Notes: generated by a model not told the origin, from the sequence alone. A stretch of DNA of 17,799 bases from CAIXZV01 sp037446495 (GCA_037446495.1 JBBIIL010000061.1:1-17799); one strand, 5' to 3'. Shown: positions 7,176-14,617, counted from the first letter of the stretch. Made by a program: numbers and translations.

Positions 7176-8353
7176 CGACCATTGCCGCGATCCACGCCGA
7201 CAAGGTGCTGGTCCCGTTCCAGCGGCCGTTCCCCACGAGCGCGGGCATGTGGCTCGCCCGCGAGGCGTGGATCATTCGCCTGGTGGACGCCGACGGGCGG
7301 GTCGGCGTCGGCGAGGCCGTCCTTGAGCCGGCGGATGGGACAACGGCGGCGACGGTCCTCGACCACCTCGTCCGCGAGCTGGCGGCCGGGCGCCCGTCCG
7401 ACGGCCTGCCTGCAGCGCAGGAGCTGGAGCAGCATGGGTCGCCGGGGCGCGCGCTGCGCGCGGCGATCGACGCGGCGCGGCATGACCTCGGACTGCTGGG
7501 CACCCGTTCGGTGGGCACCCGGTCGGGCGGCAGCGCCGCGGGCGACGACGATCGCGCCGTCCGCGGCGTGGCCGTGAACGCGACCCTGCCCTCGATCGGG
7601 CCCGCGGCGTCGGCCGAGGCGGCGCGCCAGGCGATCGGCGTCGGCTTCACCACCCTCAAGATCAAGGCTGGCGCCGAGCGCGAGACGGCCGTCCTCGGGG
7701 ACCTGGTCCGGGCGGTGCGCGACGCCGCGGGTCCGGAGGTGCGGCTCCGCCTCGACGTCAATGGCGCCTGGGACCTGGAGACGGCAACAGATCGGCTCGA
7801 CGCGATCGCCCGGTTCGGCCTCGAGTACGTGGAGCAGCCGCTGGCCGGCGACGACGAGGCCGCCATGGCCGAGCTCCGGCGGCGCGTCCGCGTCCCCGTC
7901 GCCGCCGACGAGACGGTGGACTCTCCCCGGTCCGCCCGCAGGCTGCTCGAGGCCGGCGCCGTGGACGTGCTCGTGGTGAAGGCGGCGCGCGTCGGCGGGC
8001 TGGTGGCGGCTGCCGAGATCGCGGACATGGCCGCGGAGCGCGGCGTGCCGGTCGTGGTCAGCACTCTGTTCGAGACCGGCGTGGGCATCGCAGCGGGGCT
8101 CGCGATCGCGGCCGCACTGCCCGACGTGCACGGAGGTGGCCGCCTCGAGCACACGCTCCACCATGGCCTCGCGACCGCCGGCCTGCTTGAGCACGACCTG
8201 CTCGCCGAGGGCCTGGTCCTCGACGGCGGGTTCCTTCGTGCGCCGGGTGGCGCGGGCGGCGGCCGCCTGGGCGTGCGCGTCGACGAGCGGGCGCTGGCGC
8301 GCTACGCGGCGGATCGCGCGGCCGGGCCCGTGTGGGAGGCGTGGGACACGTGA
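7172..8353 (+). CDS. menC: o-Succinylbenzoate synthase MenC (enolase superfamily)
   Basis: 393 residues, GTG start. It dehydrates SHCHC to o-succinylbenzoate. The barrel motifs of the muconate-lactonising/MenC subgroup are complete: TLKIKAG (K163-x-K165), RLRLDVNGAW (D195), LEYVEQPLAG (E221), VAADETV (D246) and VLVVKAARVGGL (K270), giving the catalytic lysines and three Mg ligands. The N-terminal capping domain begins VLVPFQRPFPTSAG. Other superfamily members (dipeptide epimerase, N-acylamino-acid racemase) share the core, but position in a complete men operon settles the call. A Gly/Ser/Asp-rich insert at residues about 110-127, containing a near repeat of GTRS-VGTRS, is unusual. The start overlaps menA and the stop overlaps menE (GTGA, 8350-8353). 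Confidence 0.94.
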   Translation: MTTIAAIHADKVLVPFQRPFPTSAGMWLAREAWIIRLVDADGRVGVGEAVLEPADGTTAATVLDHLVRELAAGRPSDGLPAAQELEQHGSPGRALRAAIDAARHDLGLLGTRSVGTRSGGSAAGDDDRAVRGVAVNATLPSIGPAASAEAARQAIGVGFTTLKIKAGAERETAVLGDLVRAVRDAAGPEVRLRLDVNGAWDLETATDRLDAIARFGLEYVEQPLAGDDEAAMAELRRRVRVPVAADETVDSPRSARRLLEAGAVDVLVVKAARVGGLVAAAEIADMAAERGVPVVVSTLFETGVGIAAGLAIAAALPDVHGGGRLEHTLHHGLATAGLLEHDLLAEGLVLDGGFLRAPGGAGGGRLGVRVDERALARYAADRAAGPVWEAWDT

Positions 8354-10488
8354 GGCGCCAGGGGCAGGCGACCGCCGCGGTCGGCATCGCGGACCGGCTC
8401 CGCGAGCTCGCGGCCGCGCAGGGCGAGGCGCCCGCGGTGATCGAGGCGGACAGGACGACCACCTGGGCCGAGCTCGACGCACTTGCGGATTCGGCCGCCG
8501 CCGAGGTTGCCGCAGACCGCGTCGTGGCGTTCGGCGCGCCCGGGTCCGTGGCGGCGATCGCGCGGATCCTCGGCGTTCTGCGGGCCGGCGGCATCGCTGC
8601 CCCGCTGGGCACCGGGCTCACTGCGGGCGAGCGAGCCGCTGCGCTCGACCTGCTCGCCGAGCCGGCCCCGCCGGGCACCGACGTCGTCGTCCTGACCTCC
8701 GGCACCACCGGCCGCCCGAAGGGCGTGGCGCACTCGGAGGGCACGCTCGCGGCCTCGGCCCGGGTGTGGGTCGAGGTCCTGCCGGGAGCCACCGGATGGG
8801 TGCTGGCGCTGGGCCTCTCGCACGTTGCCGGCCTGGGCGTCGTGTGGCGCGCCGTCCGCGAGGGCGTGCCCATTCGGATCGCCGCCGCGAACGATACCGC
8901 CGCGCTCCTCGGCGCACTGCGGGATCCGGTGATGTCGCACGCCTCGCTGGTGCCCACGCAGCTGACCCGGTTGCTCGACGCGCTGGGCGACGCGCCGGCC
9001 CCGCGGAACCTCCGGTCGGTTCCCCTCGGCGGCGGCGCGATCCCTGATGCGCTGGTCCGGCGGGCCGTCGCGGCGGGCTGGCCCGTGGTGCCCACGTACG
9101 GGCTCTCCGAGATGGCCTCGGGGGTGACCGCGCTGGCGGTCGCGGAGGCGGCGGCTGCGCCGCGGAGCGCGGGGCGGCCGATGCCGGGGGTGGAGCTGGC
9201 CATCGAGGACCCCGATGCCGACGGCGTGGGCGAGATCGTCGTCGCCGGGCCGTCGGCGTTCCTGGGCTACCTGGGCGAGCCGCAGCGCGCGCCCGGCGAG
9301 TCGTTCCGGACCGGCGACCTGGGCCGCTGGGACGCAGGCGGCCGACTCGTCATCATCGACCGACGCACCGACCGCATCGTGAGGGGCGGCGAGAACATCT
9401 CGCCAGCAGAGGTCGAGGCGGCGCTGACGACGCACCCGGCCATCGCCGACGCGGGCGTGGTCGCCCGCCGCGACGACGCCCTCGGCCACGTTCCGGTGGC
9501 GGCCGTCGTCCTCCGGCGCGACGCCGCCGAGCCCGACGATCCGGCCCTCGCCGCCCACTGCCGGGCGCGCCTCGCCGGCTTCAAGGTCCCAGCGGCCTTC
9601 GCCCGTCTCGATGTCCTGCCGCGCACCACGTCGGGCAAGCTGCGCCGTGCCGACCTCCGTGCGCTCCTTGACGGCGAGCCAGAGGGCCAACTCGAGCGCC
9701 CGGGCGGCGATCGCGTGGGCTGGCGGCTGACCGGGGACGGCCCCCGGCAGATCGTCCTGCTGCACGGGACGCTGTCCACGGCGCGCCAGCTCGACCTCTT
9801 CGCCCGTGAGCTCGCGGCTGGCTGCGGCGCCACGGTCCACGGGCTCGACCGGCGGGGGAGCGGAACGGGCCGCCTCGCCGACCCGCGCCCGCTCGACGTC
9901 GCCGTCCACGTGGAGGACCTCGTCGCGTATCTCGACGCCCGCGGATTCGTCCAGGCGGACCTCGTCGGGGTGAGCTTCGGTGGGGTGATTGCGCTCGAGA
10001 TGGCCGCCCGCCACCCGGAGCGGGTCGCGTCGGTCACCGCGTACGAGCCGCCGTACGGCGCGGTCGCGACGCCGGCGGCGGGAATGGGATTCCCCGATGG
10101 CGGCGGCCGGATCGTCGGCGCCTACGCGCACGGCGGTCCTGCGGAGGCCGCCGAGACGTTCCTGCGCGCGGTCGCCGGCGAAGCGGCGTGGGATCGCCTG
10201 TCGGACCGGAGCCGAACGTTCCTCGAATCGGAGGGGGTCAGCGCCCTCGCCGACGGCACGCTGGTCGGCCTCGATCCCGACGGCCTCGCCCGCATCACGG
10301 CTCCCACGCTGCTGCTGACCGGCGGCGCCAGCGACCCGTTCTATGCGCCCGTCGCCGACGAGCTCGCCCGACGCATCCACGGCACCCTTCGCGCTACCCT
10401 CGAAGGGCTTGCCCACACGGCGCCCATCGTGCGGCCCAACCGGGTGGCCGAAGCCGTCCGCGCCCTCCTGGAGCCCAGCGCAGCATGA
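8350..10488 (+). CDS. menE: MenE (o-succinylbenzoate-CoA ligase) fused to an alpha/beta hydrolase
   Basis: 712 residues from the GTG at 8350; in-frame GTGs at 8332 and 8341 are alternatives. 8350 is preferred because it repeats the operon's 4-nt overlap and has GGGAGG upstream at 8334-8339. Residues 1 to ~445 are an adenylate-forming enzyme that makes o-succinylbenzoyl-CoA: AMP-binding P-loop LTSGTTGRPKG (115-125), VPTYGLSEMASG, FRTGDLGRWD, RTDRIVRGGENISPAEVE, and TTSGKLRR with the catalytic lysine K430. After a short linker, residues ~460-712 form a complete alpha/beta hydrolase: LLHGTLST (H472), LDRRGSG, GVSFGGV (S542), GGASDPFY (D662) and LAHTAPI (H689), so the triad looks intact. The frame runs through without interruption. 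Stand-alone MenE proteins end near the lysine motif, so the hydrolase is an addition. Its role is not known; DHNA-CoA thioesterase is one possibility. The stop overlaps menG (ATGA). Confidence 0.92.
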   Translation: MRRQGQATAAVGIADRLRELAAAQGEAPAVIEADRTTTWAELDALADSAAAEVAADRVVAFGAPGSVAAIARILGVLRAGGIAAPLGTGLTAGERAAALDLLAEPAPPGTDVVVLTSGTTGRPKGVAHSEGTLAASARVWVEVLPGATGWVLALGLSHVAGLGVVWRAVREGVPIRIAAANDTAALLGALRDPVMSHASLVPTQLTRLLDALGDAPAPRNLRSVPLGGGAIPDALVRRAVAAGWPVVPTYGLSEMASGVTALAVAEAAAAPRSAGRPMPGVELAIEDPDADGVGEIVVAGPSAFLGYLGEPQRAPGESFRTGDLGRWDAGGRLVIIDRRTDRIVRGGENISPAEVEAALTTHPAIADAGVVARRDDALGHVPVAAVVLRRDAAEPDDPALAAHCRARLAGFKVPAAFARLDVLPRTTSGKLRRADLRALLDGEPEGQLERPGGDRVGWRLTGDGPRQIVLLHGTLSTARQLDLFARELAAGCGATVHGLDRRGSGTGRLADPRPLDVAVHVEDLVAYLDARGFVQADLVGVSFGGVIALEMAARHPERVASVTAYEPPYGAVATPAAGMGFPDGGGRIVGAYAHGGPAEAAETFLRAVAGEAAWDRLSDRSRTFLESEGVSALADGTLVGLDPDGLARITAPTLLLTGGASDPFYAPVADELARRIHGTLRATLEGLAHTAPIVRPNRVAEAVRALLEPSAA

Positions 10489-11234
10489 CCACCCTCCCGC
10501 CCGACCACACGCCGTCCGGCGCCTCCACCGGGGCCGGCAACGCCGCCGCCGCCACCGAGGTCCGGGTCATGTTCGACCGGATCTCCGGCCGGTACGACCT
10601 GATGAACCTGCTGATCTCGGCGTTCCAGGAGCCCCGCTGGCGCAGGCGGCTGGTGGACGCGGCTGGCCTGGGGCCGGGCGGGTCGGCGCTCGACGTGGCG
10701 TCCGGGACCGGCAAGGTGGCCGCCGACCTGCAGACTCGCGTCGGTGCGTCGGGCCGGGTGCTGGGCGTGGACCTCTCGCCGGGCATGACGGCCGTCGCCC
10801 GGCAGCGGTACCAGAACCGACCAGGCCTCGGCTACCTCGTGGGCAACGCCATGGAGTTGCCCACGCGCGACGGCGAGTTCGACGTTGCGACGATCGCGTT
10901 CGGCATGCGCAACCTGCCCGACTACGGCCACGGCTTCGCCGAGATGGCGCGTTCCGTCCGGCCCGGCGGCCGCGTCCTGTGCCTCGAGATCGCCCGCCCG
11001 CGCAGCCGGCTGGCACGGTTCATGCGCTGGTGGTTCGACCGGATCGTCCCGGTCATCGGCCGCGTCGCCGGCCAGGGTCCGGCCTACGGATACCTCGTGC
11101 GGAGCGTGCAGGCGTACCCCTCGCCCGAGCGCATCGCGGAGGTCATGGGCGAAGCGGGCCTGGTGGACGTGGCCTGGACCGGGCTCACCGGCGGCATCGT
11201 CACCCTGCACGTGGGGACCGTCCCGGGGCGGTAG
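10485..11234 (+). CDS. menG: Demethylmenaquinone methyltransferase MenG/UbiE
   Basis: 249 residues, ATG start overlapping the menE TGA (ATGA, 10485-10488), TAG stop. A class I SAM-dependent methyltransferase that performs the last step, C-methylation of demethylmenaquinone. UbiE/MenG hallmarks: MFDRISGRYDLMNLLIS (29-45), SAM motif I ALDVASGTGKVA (about 68-79), GVDLSPGM (94-101), AFGMRNLPDY, and the C-terminal YGYLVRSVQAYPSPE. Residues 1-22 form a loose Ala/Gly/Thr-rich tail. The frame is open upstream to 10188, but only inside menE. It is the last gene of the coupled operon; 97 nt separate it from the converging arsR-type gene. No ubiquinone genes are present, so the menaquinone role is preferred. 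Confidence 0.95.
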   Translation: MTTLPPDHTPSGASTGAGNAAAATEVRVMFDRISGRYDLMNLLISAFQEPRWRRRLVDAAGLGPGGSALDVASGTGKVAADLQTRVGASGRVLGVDLSPGMTAVARQRYQNRPGLGYLVGNAMELPTRDGEFDVATIAFGMRNLPDYGHGFAEMARSVRPGGRVLCLEIARPRSRLARFMRWWFDRIVPVIGRVAGQGPAYGYLVRSVQAYPSPERIAEVMGEAGLVDVAWTGLTGGIVTLHVGTVPGR

Positions 11235-11312
11235 CGTGGTGGCCGTGTCCGGGCTCCGTGCCGCACGCCGCGGTGCTCGGCTGACCATCGCCGAAAGGGT
11301 GTGGGTCCGGGA

Positions 11313-11332
11313 TCGTTCGCGAATCGCGGAAC
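11313..11332. repeat. Left copy of a 20-bp inverted repeat flanking the ArsR gene
   Basis: The 20 bases here are the exact reverse complement of 11716-11735. Each copy is itself nearly palindromic (GTTCGCGA against TCGCGGAAC, one base inserted) and contains TTCGCGAA (11316-11323 here). This copy touches the last base of the ArsR stop codon and lies 78 nt after the menG stop. It could be a repressor binding site or a weak stem for transcription termination between the converging genes. No T tract is present. Confidence 0.7.
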
Positions 11333-11652
11333 TACTTCGGAGGCGGCTGGCGGCCGACGCCCGTGCCCGCCAGCCATGCCGTGATCTGGCGGACGGCTGA
11401 CGGCTCAAGTTGATACATGAGGCCGCGCCGGTCGATGTACGAGCGATACGCCCGCACCATGCCCGCCTGCCGAAGGAGCCGGAGCTGCCGCGACACCGCC
11501 GGCCGACTCAGTCCCAGCTCGACCGAGATGTCCTTCGGCCGCTGCGCCTGGACGGCCAGCATCGCGATGATGGCCCGCCGAGTCTGGTCCGCCAGCAGCG
11601 CGATCCCCATGCCGTTCCGTCTCGCCATGGGGAGGAGCATGCCCTCGATCAC
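11332..11652 (-). CDS. ArsR-family winged-helix repressor
   Basis: 106 residues from a GTG at 11652; an in-frame TGA immediately precedes it, so the gene cannot start further upstream. ATG codons at 11640 and 11628 are possible alternative starts, and no clear ribosome binding site decides. The protein is a short winged helix-turn-helix: LLADQTRRAIIAMLAVQ, RPKDISVELGLSRPAVSRQL (recognition helix), LRLLRQAGMVRAYR, then the wing around YIDRRGLMYQLEP. It contains no cysteine, so it is not a classical ArsR/SmtB thiol-based metal sensor; the signal is unknown. It converges on the men operon and diverges from the ABC exporter beyond the tandem repeat. The flanking 20-bp inverted repeats are candidate operators. 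Confidence 0.88.
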   Translation of the reverse strand: MIEGMLLPMARRNGMGIALLADQTRRAIIAMLAVQAQRPKDISVELGLSRPAVSRQLRLLRQAGMVRAYRSYIDRRGLMYQLEPSAVRQITAWLAGTGVGRQPPPK

Positions 11653-11715
11653 TCACCCGCGGCGTATCGCCGGCTTGCGCCACCCGTCCATCTGTCGCCG
11701 ATTCCCGCACCGATC

Positions 11716-11735
11716 GTTCCGCGATTCGCGAACGA
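11716..11735. repeat. Right copy of the 20-bp inverted repeat, upstream of the ArsR gene
   Basis: Exact reverse complement of 11313-11332, with TTCGCGAA at 11725-11732. It lies 63 nt upstream of the ArsR start codon and faces the exporter on the other side, so it is the best candidate for an ArsR autoregulatory operator. Confidence 0.7.
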
Positions 11736-11787
11736 CACGGCACAGGCATGATTCCGGCGAGGGCTGCCCTGCGCCCGCGTCCGCACC

Positions 11788-11953
11788 GGACCCGGAGCGG
11801 GACCCGGAGCGGGACCCGGANNNNNNNNNNNNNNNNNNNNNNNNNNNNNNNNNNNNNNNNNNNNNNNNNNNNNNNNNNNNNNNNNNNNNNNNNNNNNNNN
11901 NNNNNNNNNNNNNNNNNNNNGGACCCGGAGCGGGACCCGGAGCGGGACCCGGA
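11788..11953. repeat. 12-bp tandem repeat GGACCCGGAGCG, interrupted by the assembly gap
   Basis: Two full units and a 9-nt partial unit (11788-11820) lie left of the gap, and the same two units plus partial (11921-11953) lie right of it. The two flanks are identical over 33 nt. The true copy number is unknown because the Ns replace the middle. In one frame the unit reads Asp-Pro-Glu-Arg, but no gene supports that reading. Confidence 0.9.
11821..11920. other. Assembly gap, 100 Ns
   Basis: Exactly 100 undetermined bases inside the tandem repeat. A round 100 is the usual placeholder for a gap of unknown length, so distances across this point are not reliable. Confidence 0.97.
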
Positions 11954-12009
11954 CGACTTGCCTGCCCTGCGCGACGGCCCCGCGCCGGCGAGCTGTCACG
12001 GCCCTCCGG

Positions 12010-12015
12010 TAGGAT
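12010..12015 (+). promoter_or_regulatory. Candidate -10 element of the ABC exporter
   Basis: TAGGAT lies 9 nt before the ATG at 12025. If used, the transcript would have almost no leader, which fits the absence of a Shine-Dalgarno sequence. No matching -35 hexamer is seen at the usual distance. Confidence 0.4.
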
Positions 12016-12024
12016 GGCTGTCCC

Positions 12025-12975
12025 ATGCCGATCAACCCTGCGCCTGAGCAGGCGCCGCTCATCGCTGCCCGCGGCCTCACCAAGCAGTTCGACGGCCTCA
12101 CGGCCGTGGACGCCATCGACTTCGACGTCGCGCCCGGCGAGAGCTTCGGCTTCCTGGGTCCCAACGGCGCGGGCAAGACGAGCACGATGCGGATGATCGG
12201 CTGCGTGTCGCCGATCACGGACGGGCAGCTGCGCATTCTGGGCCTGGACCCCAGCCTCGACGGCCCTCGCATCCGGAGCCGCCTCGGTGTCGTCCCGCAG
12301 CAGGACTCGCTGGACACGGACCTCTCGGTCTTCGACAACCTCGTGATCTACGGCCGGTACTTCGGCCTCTCGCGCGCGGTGAGCGCGAGGCGCGCGAAGG
12401 AGCTCTTGGAGTTCGCCCAACTCGCCGAGCGCGCGAAGGACAAGGTGGACCCGCTCTCGGGCGGCATGAAGCGGCGCCTCACGATCGCCCGTGCGCTGAT
12501 CAACGAACCGTCGATTCTGCTGCTCGACGAGCCCACCACCGGTCTCGACCCGCAGGCCCGCCACCTGCTGTGGGACCGCCTCTATCGGCTCAAGCAGCGC
12601 GGCGTGACGCTCGTCCTCACGACGCACTACATGGACGAGGCGGAGCAGCTCTGCGACCGTCTGGTGGTCATGGACAAGGCGAAGATCGTGGCCGAGGGCT
12701 CGCCCCGCGAGCTCATCGAGCGCTACTCCTCGCGCGAGGTGACTGAGCTGCGGTTCGCCGTCGGCGTGCAGGAGACGCTGGCCGACGCTCAGTTCGACGG
12801 CATCGGCGATCGTCTCGACCGCCTGCCGGACCGAGTGCTCGTCTACAGCGACGATGGCGAGGCGATCGGCGCGGCCGTGCACGCGCGCGGGCTCCAGCCG
12901 GAGACGGTCCTCGTCCGGCGGAGCTCGCTTGAGGATGTGTTCCTGCGCCTGACCGGCCGGACGCTGGTGGACTGA
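12025..12975 (+). CDS. ABC-2 exporter ATP-binding protein, NodI/DrrA-like
   Basis: 316 residues. The nucleotide-binding domain fills residues ~12-235: Walker A GPNGAGKT (45-52), Q-loop VVPQQDSLD, signature LSGGMKRR (144-151), Walker B ILLLDEP with D168 and E169, D-loop GLDP, and H-loop LTTHYMDEAEQ. The text around these motifs (NLVIYGRYFGLS, TTGLDPQARHLLWDRL, HYMDEAEQLCDRL) is close to the NodI type of daunorubicin/lipo-oligosaccharide exporters. The last ~75 residues form the usual C-terminal extension. It powers export together with the two permeases that follow; the first begins within 2 nt of its stop. The substrate cannot be read from the sequence. The ATG at 12025 is the first in-frame start preceding the domain. 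Confidence 0.95.
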   Translation: MPINPAPEQAPLIAARGLTKQFDGLTAVDAIDFDVAPGESFGFLGPNGAGKTSTMRMIGCVSPITDGQLRILGLDPSLDGPRIRSRLGVVPQQDSLDTDLSVFDNLVIYGRYFGLSRAVSARRAKELLEFAQLAERAKDKVDPLSGGMKRRLTIARALINEPSILLLDEPTTGLDPQARHLLWDRLYRLKQRGVTLVLTTHYMDEAEQLCDRLVVMDKAKIVAEGSPRELIERYSSREVTELRFAVGVQETLADAQFDGIGDRLDRLPDRVLVYSDDGEAIGAAVHARGLQPETVLVRRSSLEDVFLRLTGRTLVD

Positions 12976-12976
12976 T

Positions 12977-13804
12977 GTGGTGAAACCTGCGGTTCCGGCA
13001 GGCCAGACCGTCCCGGACCCGCGCGCCGCCGCGGGCTACGTTGCGGCCTACGAGCATCAGATCCTGCTGTACCTGCGCAACTGGCGCGGCTCGCTGTTCA
13101 GCAACTTCGCCCAGCCCGCGCTGTTCCTGCTCGCGATGGGCGTCGGCCTGGGCTCCTACGTGGACAAGGGCGGCGCCAACGCCACCGGCGGCGTGTCCTA
13201 CCTGCAGTTCCTGGCGCCCGCGCTCCTCGTCTCGACGGTCATGCAGGGCGCGTCGGGCGAGGGCACGTTCCCGGTGCTCGCCGGGTTCCACTGGACCCGC
13301 CGTTACTACGCCATGTACGCCACGCCGCTGACGCCACGCGCCATCGCCTTCGGCCAGCTCGCCTGGAACGCCACGCACGCGCTGATGGTGGGGACCATCT
13401 TCTGCGTGATCATCCTCCTGTTCGGTGCGGCGGCCACGCCCGGCATCGTGTGGTCGATCCCGATCGGGGTCCTGACGGGCGTGGCGTTCTCGGCGCCCAT
13501 CGCGGCGTTCATGACGACCCAGCGCGACACCAACGCCTGGAACAACATCTGGCGCTTCGGCATCACACCGCTGTTCCTGTTCAGCGGCACGTTCTTTCCG
13601 ATCGAGCGCCTGCCCGATCTGATCCGGCCCGTCGCCTGGATCCTGCCGCTGTGGCACGGGGTGGACCTGGCGCGCTCGGCCGCGCTTGGGACGATCGGTC
13701 AGGAGCCGCTCCTCGCCCTCACGCACGTCGCGATCCTGCTGGCGATGGCGGTCGGCGGGACCTTGGCGATGTTTGCCATGTTCCGCCGTCGGCTCGAGAA
13801 GTAG
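12977..13804 (+). CDS. ABC-2 transporter permease, NodJ-like (first)
   Basis: 275 residues, GTG at 12977, with a second GTG directly after it at 12980 as an alternative start. An inner-membrane protein with about six hydrophobic segments, near residues 43-60, 73-92, 128-150, 157-175, 190-208 and 245-267. ABC-2/NodJ features are YLRNWRGSLFSNFAQPALFLLAMGVGLG at the first membrane entry, FLAPALLVSTVMQGA, FLFSGTFFPIERLP, and WILPLWHGVDLARS near the C terminus. It starts 1 nt after the ATPase stop and ends 3 nt before the second permease, so the three genes form one transcription unit. It is a paralogue of the next protein, and the two probably pair as a heterodimer. Confidence 0.93.
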   Translation: MVKPAVPAGQTVPDPRAAAGYVAAYEHQILLYLRNWRGSLFSNFAQPALFLLAMGVGLGSYVDKGGANATGGVSYLQFLAPALLVSTVMQGASGEGTFPVLAGFHWTRRYYAMYATPLTPRAIAFGQLAWNATHALMVGTIFCVIILLFGAAATPGIVWSIPIGVLTGVAFSAPIAAFMTTQRDTNAWNNIWRFGITPLFLFSGTFFPIERLPDLIRPVAWILPLWHGVDLARSAALGTIGQEPLLALTHVAILLAMAVGGTLAMFAMFRRRLEK

Positions 13805-13807
13805 CCT

Positions 13808-14617
13808 ATGACCGCCGTGCCCGTCACGGGCCGAGTCTTCCCCACCCGCTTCGGCAGCCGCCGCGCGGCGCTCCTGATCGAGCGCAACACCATGGCGCTG
13901 GGCGCCAGCTGGACGATGATCCTCGGCGGCTTCTTCGAGCCGCTGTTCTACCTCCTGTCGATCGGCTTCGGTCTGGGCGGGATGGTCGGCGACGTCCCGG
14001 GCCCCGGCGGAACCCTGATCCCGTACGCGCTGTTCGTGGCGCCCGCCCTGCTGGCGAGCTCGTCGATGAACGGCGCCATCACCGAGTGCACGTTCAACTT
14101 CTTCTTCAAGCTCAACTACCAGAAGACATACGACGCGGTCCTCTCCACGCCGATGTCGCCCGGCGACGTGGCCCTCGGCGAGATCGGGTGGGCGATCATC
14201 CGCTCCACGCTCTACTCGGTGGGCTTCTTTGCGGTGCTCCTGCTGCTGGGTCTGTACCGCTCGCCGCTCGCGATCCTCTCGATCCCGGCCGCCGTGCTGC
14301 TCTCCTGGGCCTTCTCGGCCGTGGCGCTAGCGCTCACCACCTGGATGCGCGGCTGGCAGGACTTCGACCTGATCTTCCTGGTCACCCTGCCGCTGTTCCT
14401 CTTCTCGGGCACCTTCTACCCGATCACCGCGTACCCGGACGCCCTCCGCGTCGTCGTCGAGTGGTCGCCCCTCTACCAGGGCGTGGCCCTGATCCGCGCG
14501 CTCATCACCGGCGTCGTCGACGCGGGCCTGCTCGTCCACATCGCGTACCTCCTGATCATGGGCGTCATCGGCCTTGCAGTCGTCAGCCGCCGACTGGACA
14601 AGCTCCTGCGCAAGTAG
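13808..14617 (+). CDS. ABC-2 transporter permease, NodJ-like (second)
   Basis: 269 residues, ATG 3 nt after the first permease's TAG. It has about six hydrophobic segments, near residues 31-54, 69-90, 118-142, 145-168, 190-206 and 235-257, and the same landmarks as its neighbour: NTMALGASWTMILGGFFEPLFYLLSIGFGLG, LFVAPALLASSSMNGA, FLFSGTFYPITAYPD and WSPLYQGVALIRA. The two permeases share layout and motifs but differ widely elsewhere, so this is an old duplication rather than a recent one. It is the last gene of the exporter unit; the 62 nt that follow lead to the uracil-DNA glycosylase. Confidence 0.93.
   Translation: MTAVPVTGRVFPTRFGSRRAALLIERNTMALGASWTMILGGFFEPLFYLLSIGFGLGGMVGDVPGPGGTLIPYALFVAPALLASSSMNGAITECTFNFFFKLNYQKTYDAVLSTPMSPGDVALGEIGWAIIRSTLYSVGFFAVLLLLGLYRSPLAILSIPAAVLLSWAFSAVALALTTWMRGWQDFDLIFLVTLPLFLFSGTFYPITAYPDALRVVVEWSPLYQGVALIRALITGVVDAGLLVHIAYLLIMGVIGLAVVSRRLDKLLRK

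Larger units (their letters stand above)
11653..12024. other. Non-coding stretch between the ArsR gene and the ABC exporter
   Basis: 372 bases as assembled, with no convincing gene. It holds the right copy of the 20-bp inverted repeat, the 12-bp tandem repeat, the 100-N gap and a -10-like hexamer close to the exporter start. Some frames stay open across the Ns, but these only translate the repeat (Asp-Pro-Glu-Arg units) and have no recognisable start or domain. Confidence 0.7.

Noticed and set aside
11258..11276. Stem-loop GTGCCGC / GCGGTGC after menG as a terminator
   Set aside because: It needs two G-U pairs, has no T tract, and such stems arise by chance at this GC content.
11313..11735. 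The ArsR gene with its inverted repeats as a proven mobile element
   Set aside because: No transposase and no flanking target-site duplication is seen, and the repeats are near-palindromic like operators. Kept only as an alternative.
11788..11953. The repeat as a CRISPR array or as part of a coding gene
   Set aside because: Units are only 12 bp, directly adjoining and without spacers. Frames through it have no start context and cross undetermined bases.
12977..14617. The two permeases as one broken gene
   Set aside because: Each has its own start, full set of membrane segments and C-terminal motif; they are paralogues, not fragments.
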